64,000 nucleotides of DNA from Bettongia penicillata ogilbyi. Its lineage: Eukaryota > Chordata > Mammalia > Diprotodontia > Potoroidae. Numbering within the stretch: position 1 is the first letter of the stretch; the number at the start of each line of letters is the position of its first letter. The stretch spans positions 248,001 to 312,000 of the forward strand of contig JAJHZJ010000251.1 in NCBI GenBank assembly GCA_023548195.1, given 5' to 3'. The notes beneath the pieces are model-generated. The model saw nothing but the letters and a program-made list of their open reading frames with translations. It had not been told where the DNA came from and searched no databases. This document shows, in pieces, positions 56,340-64,000 of this stretch. The translations under genes and the position numbers were made by a program.

Positions 56340-56800
56340 CCATCTGTTACCCAGTTCTCACCTGTGACTCTAAGAAGCTACATAGCAGCCAGAACACAGG
56401 AAAAAGACTGTCTCAGCATATGGGCTAAACTAGGTAGAGGGTAATCAATAGGCCTCAAGCCTGCTGGTGAACTAGGGGATGACTGTGTAAAACATGTGAA
56501 GACTTCCTCTGGTGGAAATGAGAACAATTTGTTCCAAAGGTCATGAAGTGGCTAAAGCAGGGGCTGTGGAATACTTAGAGGTTGGTCAAATATCAAAGAT
56601 GTCAAGATCAACTACTGCATCTCAGACTATCACCAGTTATCCTGACTTCTGTCTTGCCACTGGACTTAGATGACTTTGGAAGAGAGAGTAAGGTTGATGA
56701 CAATGTACAACTCTGTGTCACTTAAAATATGGGCAAGTCAAGATATTACCCTGTGATGTCATCAGTCCTCTTCAAAAACAAAGGACAAACAACAACATAT
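56340..56800 (+). mobile_element. RTE-associated SINE, near full length
   Basis: Best copy in the window. The head is CTCACCTGTGACTCTAAGAAG, the middle has CAGCATATGGGCTAAACTAG and CACTGGACTTAGATGACTTTGG. The tail is CTGTGATGTCATCAGTCCTC then AAAGGACAAACAACAAC. The tail resembles the RTE 3' end, which suggests mobilisation by RTE enzymes. Confidence 0.65.
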
Positions 56801-56838
56801 AGATATACATATACATACATATAGATATATATGTATAA
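56797..56838. repeat. ATAGATATACATA microsatellite
   Basis: Short ATAG/ATAC/ATAT mixture at the A-rich tail of the SINE before it. Confidence 0.85.
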
Positions 56839-56839
56839 T

Positions 56840-57420
56840 TCATCTTCAATATTCCTATTCATTTCACTTTTGCAACTTCAAGTATTCATATGATTGTATT
56901 ACTAACTTCTTTTTAGCTTTTAGGTTGACCATGCCACATACATTCATGGCTGTGCTCAGTAGAGAACGAATGTAGGTGGTGATATCCAGAACTCACCAGT
57001 CTCTGAGTCTTCTGAGCAGATGGGGAAGTTGCTAGGGGCAAAATTTGGCTGCCTGCTTTGGCTTCTCCTAGCTTAGCCTGGAGCCAAACTCTTCTATGCT
57101 CAGGAGGAGAGGAGGAGGGGAGGAGGGAACACAGCTGCATGGCCTGAGCTACTCAGCTAGGAAGGGAAGGGCAATCTTCCCTGCAAAACTCTTGGAAAGC
57201 ACTGGCTCTGCTCCTAGGACTGCTGAGGTGCTTAAACAGGACTAAAGACTGGGGAACATGGAACTGACCATGCTGGAGTGCTGACCGATTGGGCTGAGTG
57301 ATATTCTAGCAACCTCTCCCTTCATGGAAATTCAAAGGCAGTCAAGTTAGAGGGGTTTATATCAATACAGTATACAGCAAAACAGCCTCACACCACCATC
57401 TGACACAGTGAAAGACAAGA
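56840..57420. other. GC-richer segment, unidentified
   Basis: Contains CAGGAGGAGAGGAGGAGGGG and a base composition distinct from the AT-rich flanks from about 56930 to 57330. It may be an old unnamed repeat (LTR-like in size), but I see no diagnostic ends or protein. Confidence 0.3.
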
Positions 57421-57429
57421 TTCAGGTTA

Positions 57430-59580
57430 AAAAAATTTTTCATTTTGAGAATTTTATTTGCTGTATCATATTTATGGCATTGTAAATTTTATATTATGAA
57501 ATGTAAATGTGTGAAATTAGCATGGTTTTTTTATTGGATATTAGCACAAATGGTCACAGAATTCTAAGGAATCGTTAGCAAAAAAAATGTTTTGCTTGTT
57601 CCCAATTTTATTTTTTGTACTGTATCTTATTATAGGTTATTTTATGGTTACTATGGTAGGGAAAGTACATATTGTTAGAATTAATGTTTTGTTGTAAAGA
57701 ATTATATACATAAACGTGTATTTTCAACAATCTCCAGGAAAAGATTACAATTTTTAGTGGTCATGGGAACCTAACTCCCTATTTTTCCATAACTTCAAAT
57801 TATCAACATTTGAGTGTTTTGTTTTCATGTCATTTTCTAGGAATGTTACCCCCACAGAAGTTGAGAATTGATTGTATATAAAATCAAAGATACTTTCAAT
57901 GTGTACATAAACCATCTTTATAAAAAGCATATAGAAATGAGAAAGCAATTAAAGGACTTGCTGGTGCTTTCTCATCAGTTAGAAGGAATAGGTGAGAGTA
58001 AAGCACCACCTGTGACCTTTTCTTTTATAAGTTTCTTTGAAGTGCCTTGAAAAATGGATCTCTATGTGCTTATCAACTCATGTTGGACAAAAAATAGTCA
58101 TTTTTCCCAACTTCTCCTTAATTACCATTGTCACCTCTTCTGATGTTATATTGGCCATGAATACTATAAAAGCTAAAGGCGATAAGTCCGCATTATCACC
58201 AATAAAAATAGATCACTATAAAATATTGGCAAATCTCTTTTATTTCTTGTATATTTGTATATCTGACACAATCTACAAATATCCTCATGCCAAACTCTAT
58301 GTAAGCTTGCTTTCTCCTCAACCAATTTCACTGTCTTGTGAGTTCATACTGCGCAGTTTTCTACTATCTTGATCTATGATGTTTTGAAACAAGCTTGTAC
58401 ATTAAACTAGTTGACTATTATTTTCCTTGGCAGCCATGTGTTTCCATTTAGGGCAATGATAAATAGTTTGTTGACTAACTCAATTTCTTGGCTCTTTTGG
58501 CCTTTAAATTGTGACTATTTTCTATCAGTTAAGGTTTGCTAATAAATCCTGATATTTGTCACAAGGGTTTTGTTTTGCTTTGCTTTCACTTGTAGCAAAA
58601 AGTGGGAGGGAATGGGGGTTAGTACAGGTTGTCCTATCCTCTGTCTGCTTTACCCATCCCCCACCCCCAACAAAAAAGAAAGAAAACAGAAAAGGGTCAG
58701 AGGTAACCATAGACAAGCCGGATAGCTTTGAAAGTTACTTTTTAAAAAAAAAAACATGTTACTACATAATGGAAAATCAGTTTCATGTACAATACTCTTT
58801 TTCTCTATTACAATTATATATGGAAATATTAATTTTACTTGGTTTTGTGGAGATCAGAATAAAAAGAAAATTAAAATAGAGGGAAAGGAAATGTGATATT
58901 TAGAAGGAATGTTTCCATTTTCCATTTCTCACTGTTGACAACTTATAGCTTCTATAATCATATAGTATCATCTTATCTTCATCCTTCATTCTAACTTAAT
59001 ATTTACTGCTGTACCTCACTACCACCACCCCTACTGCCACCACCAAGGGGAATTTCTTGGCCACATGCCAAGAATTGGGCAAAATCAAGATTAAGAAAAA
59101 AGTGGTATCCTTCAAGGATGAGGATTGGGGTCTGAATTAAGATACAAAAGTGTCAACCAAAAAGTCACATTGAGTCAGTACCAGGATTTCTTCAGAATGC
59201 TATGATCCAATGGATTAGACAAACAGGAGAACCAGCTATAGGAGATGAGATCTAGTGTGGGAAATCAGTCTTGGATCCAAAGGCAAGATATGGAATAAAT
59301 GAAAGGGATTGATGTTTTGCTGTATTTGGCCTATTTATCCAAATCTTTGGTCTTTTAGGACAATGTCTTGTTCTCTGTTTCCTAAACTTGAACTGATGCG
59401 GTCCTGATATATGTCTGCCATTTTGCCTTTTGGCTCAGTCTTGTAAGTTAGGACTTAACTTTTTGTCAACTAATCCTTTTTCAATATGACTGCCTACTTC
59501 CAGCTGATATTAAGATAATGACAACATCTATAACCAGATCTAGGGGAAGTAGTAGCATAGCACCAAGAAATGAAGCATTG
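57430..59580. other. Far upstream flank, nothing recognised
   Basis: AT-rich DNA with no splice-bounded coding segment and no clear repeat. Confidence 0.4.
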
Positions 59581-59589
59581 TATAGGGCC

Positions 59590-59805
59590 CAGGGGTAGGG
59601 AACCTGCAGCCTCGAGACCACATGTGACACTCTAAGTTCTCAAGCACAGTCCTTCGACTAAATCCAGACTTCACAGAACAAATCTCCTTAATAAATCCCC
59701 TTAAGGAAAGAATTTGTTCTGTGAAGTTTGGATTCAGTTAAAGGACTGCTTTTGAGGACCTAGAGGGCCACATGTAACCTAGAGGTCACAGGTTCTCCAC
59801 CCCTG
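59590..59805. mobile_element. Non-autonomous hAT-type element, copy 2
   Basis: About 216 bp with inverted ends CAGGGGTAGGGAACCTGCAG and its counterpart AGGTTCTCCACCCCTG at 59790-59805. Near the centre, ACAGAACAAATCTCCTT pairs with AAGGAAAGAATTTGTTCTGT, making the whole element close to palindromic. GTATAGG occurs on both sides (with two extra bases before the left end) as a probable 8-bp target duplication. Confidence 0.8.
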
Positions 59806-59944
59806 GTATAGGTTCTTCCTTCAACCAGCTGTCTTTCCCAGGTTTTCAACCCTTAAGTGGGAAGAAACAAACCTTAAAATGAGACTCAAAAACAGTATTT
59901 CAAACTATTTCAAAATATTAAAACAAATCAACAGGTATTTTATT

Positions 59945-60075
59945 AATTAATCAAGTATTTCTTAAGCGCCTCCTGCTCTATGTGCCAGCCTTTGTGCTAG
60001 GTGGTAGGGATACAGACAGAAATGAAACAGTATTTGCCTTTAAGGAACTTATATCCCATCAAGGGAAGAAACATA
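59945..60075 (+). mobile_element. CORE-SINE (MIR3-like)
   Basis: AAGTATTTCTTAAGCGCCTCC, GTGCCAGCCTTTGTGCTAGG and TTTAAGGAACTTATATCCCATC. Confidence 0.65.
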
Positions 60076-60149
60076 TTCCGTTGGTTAAACTCTACCAACA
60101 GAGCATGCCACTTGGAAACTACTTTGCCTTGTACTGGGTACCCAGTCCC

Positions 60150-61015
60150 AGTGATCTAGCCATGTTATCCTGCGTACAAGCAGTATGCCCATACTTGCAC
60201 TTTCCAAAACCACATCTCTACTCTAATCAGTCCAACTCACTTCATCTATATCCTAGCCTATTCCATGATACTCACTGGACTCCCTGCTCTATTCTTAACA
60301 AACTCCCCTCTATACTCTTTAATTGGCAATATTTCCACCTCCTTTCTTTAACTGAAATCTGGCTCTCAACTAAATACACTACACCCTTTCCTACCCTTTT
60401 CACTGGAGGCCATCCCTTCTTCTACTTCATCAAATTCCCAGGACAAAAAGAAGGGATGAACATAAATCCTTTCTCCCACTGACCACTTTCCTAACATTCC
60501 TCTATACATCCCTCAGTGACATCTTCTTTTAATGGCAGTACTTTTTTTAATACTATATTTTCTCTGTCCATGTCACTCTCCCAAATTTGTATTGACTTCA
60601 ACATCTTGTCTATGGTTTTTGTTTCCATACTATCCCCTATTAATATTCTTGAGTATTTCAATGCCTATGTTGATAGCCTCTCCAATCTGTTAACTCCTCA
60701 ACCCACTCAACTTCACCGATCTTCTTGATCCCATCTCTGCTACAACCACTCTTGAGGCCTCATCATCTCTCAGACTTATATCCTTTCTAAGATTTGGAAT
60801 TTTGAAATTTTAATACCTAAAATAAAACCCCTACACATTTCCCTTGTCCACTCTCATTCAACTTATATCTATTCATATAACCTAATCTCATAAGGAAATA
60901 TAGTACCTCATCCCTATTCTCTTGATCCATTTCACTTCGCTCTTGATTTGCTTCCCTGCATACCCACCTTATGGGCTGCCATTTTAACATTTCACTAACT
61001 TCTTTCCCTGGAACC
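60150..61015 (+). mobile_element. L2-like LINE endonuclease-region remnant
   Basis: The coding strand is pyrimidine-rich. It includes SLTEIWLS (about 60347), matching the endonuclease Thr-Glu-Thr-Trp-Leu motif. Further on is GACTTCAACATCTTGTCTAT, matching the Asp-Phe-Asn motif. The 166-codon open frame at 59982-60482 spans a SINE-LINE junction and is not a host gene. The family assignment (L2 or CR1-like) is tentative. Confidence 0.45.
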
Positions 61016-61019
61016 ATTT

Positions 61020-61850
61020 TTCTTCAGCTCTACCTTAACTTCCATGGAAGAAAATAAGGGCAGTGAATAGCATTGGTTCTACAGCTGAGAGTGATTTGAA
61101 TGATCTGGAAGGATAGGGTCAGTCAGTACACGACTGGGTTAAAAACTTGTATGTGACTGTAAATGCAGTGAATTACATAGAGATGTGTCTGACTTAACCC
61201 CTTCTCTGTCTCCTGGCATTGAACTCACATAGACTAAAATCCAGACTTGTCTTTTCACCTGCAACTCCCCCTACTCCTAGGTCCTTGCATATTTTTGTTG
61301 TGAATTTCTGGGTTTGATCCTATTTCCATCTCTAACCCCACCCTCAATGTGTGGTCCTTTTTTAGCTAATAGATTTATCTTCACAGTCCCTTCATACTCC
61401 TAACCTCCATCCTTAATGGAACCCTACTATTATACTTCCCTCCCTGCTTCTAGAATGGGGGAGGATTCAATCCAGAACATAGACCCTAAACTATCCTATT
61501 TGCACTAGCTTCCAGCCAAGTCTGAGTTACATGGACCAGTTTTAGTTTTATCAATATCTTTTGTTTTTAACATAATTTTCATTTCTAAATGTATCTCTCC
61601 CTCTTCCCCTACCCAGCAAGACTTTCCTTGTAATAAACATTTTAAAAGAAAAAGGAAAAATCAGTTTTTCAAAACAGACCATGCCTTATTTATGGTCCCC
61701 TACCTCTACAAAAAGGAGAAGGAGGTCTCAACTCCTCTCCTGAAGCCAAAGCAATCTTATCACATTCCTGACAAATCTTCCAATTTTAGTTATGAGGAAA
61801 CTGATAGCCCTGACTTGCACAAACACTGGTCAGGATTCTAAATTTCTTAA
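61020..61850. other. No feature recognised
   Basis: Pyrimidine-rich in places (61190-61460), ending in TTGTAATAAACATTTTAAAAG and an A-rich run at about 61640. That looks like the 3' end of a retroelement I cannot name. Confidence 0.35.
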
Positions 61851-61854
61851 AGTA

Positions 61855-61995
61855 CTTCTTAATCACCTAACTATATACCAACCCCCATGCCAAGTGCTGT
61901 AGATGCAAAAGTAAAAAAAAAAACAATGCAAAAAAACAATAGTGCCTTTCTATGACTAAGGTATATTCTACTGGAATAGGATAGGACAGGGGGAG
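61855..61995 (+). mobile_element. CORE-SINE fragment
   Basis: TCTTAATCACCTAACTATATAC, CCATGCCAAGTGCTGTAGATG and A-rich interior. Confidence 0.5.
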
Positions 61996-62249
61996 AAACT
62001 ATATCAATGATTTTATTACGATAGGGAATACTTGGTGAAGACACTCCCAATATCAATGCAAGTCAATATTTTGTCTTAAGAGAACTGCCTAGTGCACTGG
62101 GAGGTTAGATGATTTTCTTGGTATCATATAGATCTTCCTGGTCTTCCTGGTTTTGAGGTCAGCTACTGCTTCTAGAAAAGTCAGCAGCTAAATAAATAGG
62201 TACATCAAGTAGATGTAGGATAACCTTAGAGGAGAAGGGTATAGCAACT

Positions 62250-62405
62250 GTGGGATCAGTCACTGTGCTAAGTGCTGAGGATATAAATACAAAATTAAGA
62301 CACTCCTTGCCCTCAGCTTACATTCTATTGGGGAAAACAACATATATTCATGTAAGTATATATAAAATATATAAAGTAAATACAAATTAATTTTGGTGGG
62401 GAATA
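62250..62405 (+). mobile_element. CORE-SINE fragment
   Basis: TCACTGTGCTAAGTGCTGAGG, CCTTGCCCTCAGCTTACATT and CTATTGGGGAAAACAACATA. Confidence 0.65.
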
Positions 62406-62409
62406 CAGT

Positions 62410-62955
62410 GAAATATTATTACCATGAAGCCAGGTCATGTTAAGGCTGTGGAAATGAAGTTTCAGGGCAGAGATCTTTCCTGGATCCATTGTCCAGTTGC
62501 AAATCTTTATTGGCTTTCATCCTCCTATTCCAAGAATGGTGAGGCAGCCTATTTGATAGAAACAGAGTTTCTGTCTCGGGTAAGCCCTATCTGACCAGGC
62601 AACTACTCTGCTAATAAGTTCCTAACCTTTCCAATAGGGGTTATGAGAGGTTTCCAATAATGCTTCTCATGCTGAAACTACCAACTACAGATCCATCAGC
62701 TCCCGCAGGAAATAAAGTATATATTAAAGAACATGTTGGCAGCTCCTGGGTGTTGTTCCAGGACTACTCTATGGTCTTTGATGTGTCCCCCAGAAAACAG
62801 ATGGTCTTTGATTGGTCAGTTTATCATGGGCATAACAGTAGTGATGTGACATGAATTATGAAGACCTCAGCCTACAGACATCATTCCAGGGTTCACTGGA
62901 CAGTACACTTGAATCAATATTAAATTCAATGCCTAATTAAGTCAACAAAAGTCAT
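62410..62955. other. No feature recognised
   Basis: Unique-looking sequence with no supported gene or repeat. Confidence 0.4.
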
Positions 62956-62959
62956 GAGA

Positions 62960-63170
62960 GGTAGCATGGTATATAGAATCGAATGTTGCACTTGAAGTCA
63001 AGAAAACCTGTTTTTGAATCTTGCCTTAAGACATTAAACTTTGTGTCCCCAGCAAATCATTTAACTTCAGTTCTTCATCTGTAAAATGGGAATGGATAAA
63101 TATGGTAAATGGGTTTATGACAGTTGATCTCCAAGGTCCTTTGCAACTCTAAATCAATTATCTCACAAGT
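62960..63170 (+). mobile_element. MIR-type SINE
   Basis: GAGGTAGCATGGTATATAGAA, TCTTCATCTGTAAAATGGGA and ATCTCCAAGGTCCTTTGCAA. Confidence 0.7.
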
Positions 63171-63299
63171 CTCCTCAAAGACTTCATGTACTTCTTCCTT
63201 TAACCCCTACTCATGTATTGCTACCAAAAGAACCCAATAACTTGAAAAAGCCAGTCCACTGGCTAGGGATAGTGAAGTATTGAAGGATCATGCTTACAA

Positions 63300-63430
63300 T
63301 GTAGCATGCCTGGCATAATGGATAGATTACAGGAGCTGGGGTCAAAAAGATTTTGGTTTAGATTCCTCCTCTAATACTAGCTAGATGTCCATGGGCAAGT
63401 CATTTAACACATATGTGTCCCAGGACTTAT
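63300..63430 (+). mobile_element. SINE fragment
   Basis: GTAGCATGCCTGGCATAATGG, AGCTGGGGTCAAAAAGATTTTG and GTCCATGGGCAAGTCATTTAA. Confidence 0.6.
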
Positions 63431-63564
63431 GTACTCATTCATAGATGCAATCTGTGTGGGTTCCAACGCCAAGAATTCCCACCAAGAGAGTTGAAGGATC
63501 CTCTGAGTTTTGTTAATATTTTGACTAATTCTCTAAAATATCCCTTTGATAATTTGATCAATAG

Positions 63565-63812
63565 TCAGATGGCACAATAGATAGAGACCAAGGCAGGAAG
63601 ACTCATCTTTCTGAGTTCAAATGTGGTCTCAGACACTTACTGCCTATGTGAACCTGGACAAGCCACTTAACTGCAGTCTGTCTCAGTTTCCTCATCTGTA
63701 AAATGAGCTGCAAAAGGAAATGGCGAGCCACTCTAGTATCTTTGTCAAGAAAATCCAAATGGAGTCAAGAAGAGTTGGACAAGAGTAAAAATGACCAAAC
63801 AACAACAAATTT
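63565..63812 (+). mobile_element. Mar-type SINE, near full length
   Basis: AGATGGCACAATAGATAGAG, GAGTTCAAATGTGGTCTCAG, TTTCCTCATCTGTAAAATGAG, GCGAGCCACTCTAGTATCTT and AGAGTTGGACAAGAG, ending AAACAACAACAAA. Confidence 0.85.
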
Positions 63813-64000
63813 GATTGATATATCATTAAATCTATGGAGTAATTTCAATAGCATCATTATTCTTACAGTATTGGTATAGCTTAAAAAAGCGAGCATTGAT
63901 TTTCTCCTCAGATATTTAGGTCTTCTTTTATTTCAGTTAAAAATGTTTTTACAGTTTTATTTATGCAAGTCCTATGTATGTTTTGATAGGTTAATTCCCA

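Noticed and set aside
57560..57875. Possible Tigger/pogo-like element (minus-strand GGGGTAACATTCCTAG near 57845)
   Set aside because: Only one terminus is suggestive; no matching inverted end or TA duplication could be found.
59982..60482. 166-codon open frame, the longest plain one upstream of MAT1A
   Set aside because: It spans a CORE-SINE and a LINE-like segment, with no host protein similarity or splice context.
48345..64000. Exons of DYDC1/DYDC2, expected upstream in human
   Set aside because: No matching coding segment was seen; the stretch is repeats and unique non-coding DNA.
1..64000. CRISPR arrays, bacterial-type systems or tRNA genes
   Set aside because: No spaced direct repeats of CRISPR type. 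The tRNA-like boxes belong to SINE heads and do not fold as whole tRNAs by eye.

Overview
The window looks like mammalian, most likely marsupial, genomic DNA. It is AT-rich and intron-rich. It is crowded with interspersed repeats of kinds I associate with marsupials: tRNA-headed SINEs beginning GGCAGCTAGGTGG, CORE/MIR-type SINEs, an L1 family whose 3' tail reads like GAAAACTAAAAAT, RTE-clade LINEs with their SINEs, and old L2. The assignment rests on recognising repeat families, not on a database search.

The one protein-coding host gene I can support is MAT1A (liver-type methionine adenosyltransferase, S-adenosylmethionine synthetase I/III). It lies on the minus strand. All nine coding exons are present, from the ATG at 48068 to the TAA at 14095. 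Every junction is GT-AG, the reading frame is continuous, and the spliced product is 396 residues. The catalytic and regulatory residues keep rat numbering (H30, D32, C121, D180, K182, F251, K266, K290). A minus-strand TATA box at 48331-48338 fits a start site near 48305. The leader would then be about 235 nt and would carry one upstream ORF of 29 codons. The 3' UTR runs below 14095 and its end is uncertain.

Layout. 1-14.1 kb is flanking DNA downstream of MAT1A. It contains a complete minus-strand half-L1 element (595-3406, 14-bp target duplication, long ORF1, no ORF2), L2 and RTE-SINE copies, and low-complexity tracts. 14.1-48.1 kb is MAT1A; its introns hold several microsatellites, many SINEs, L1 3' ends and a nested L2/RTE insertion. 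48.1-64 kb is upstream flanking DNA with L1, RTE reverse-transcriptase remains, an L2-like endonuclease remnant and two small hAT-type elements. No exon of a second gene was recognised on either side. No RNA gene, CRISPR array or prokaryote-like system was seen.

Repeat boundaries given without a target duplication are approximate (tens of bases). Family names are by eye.
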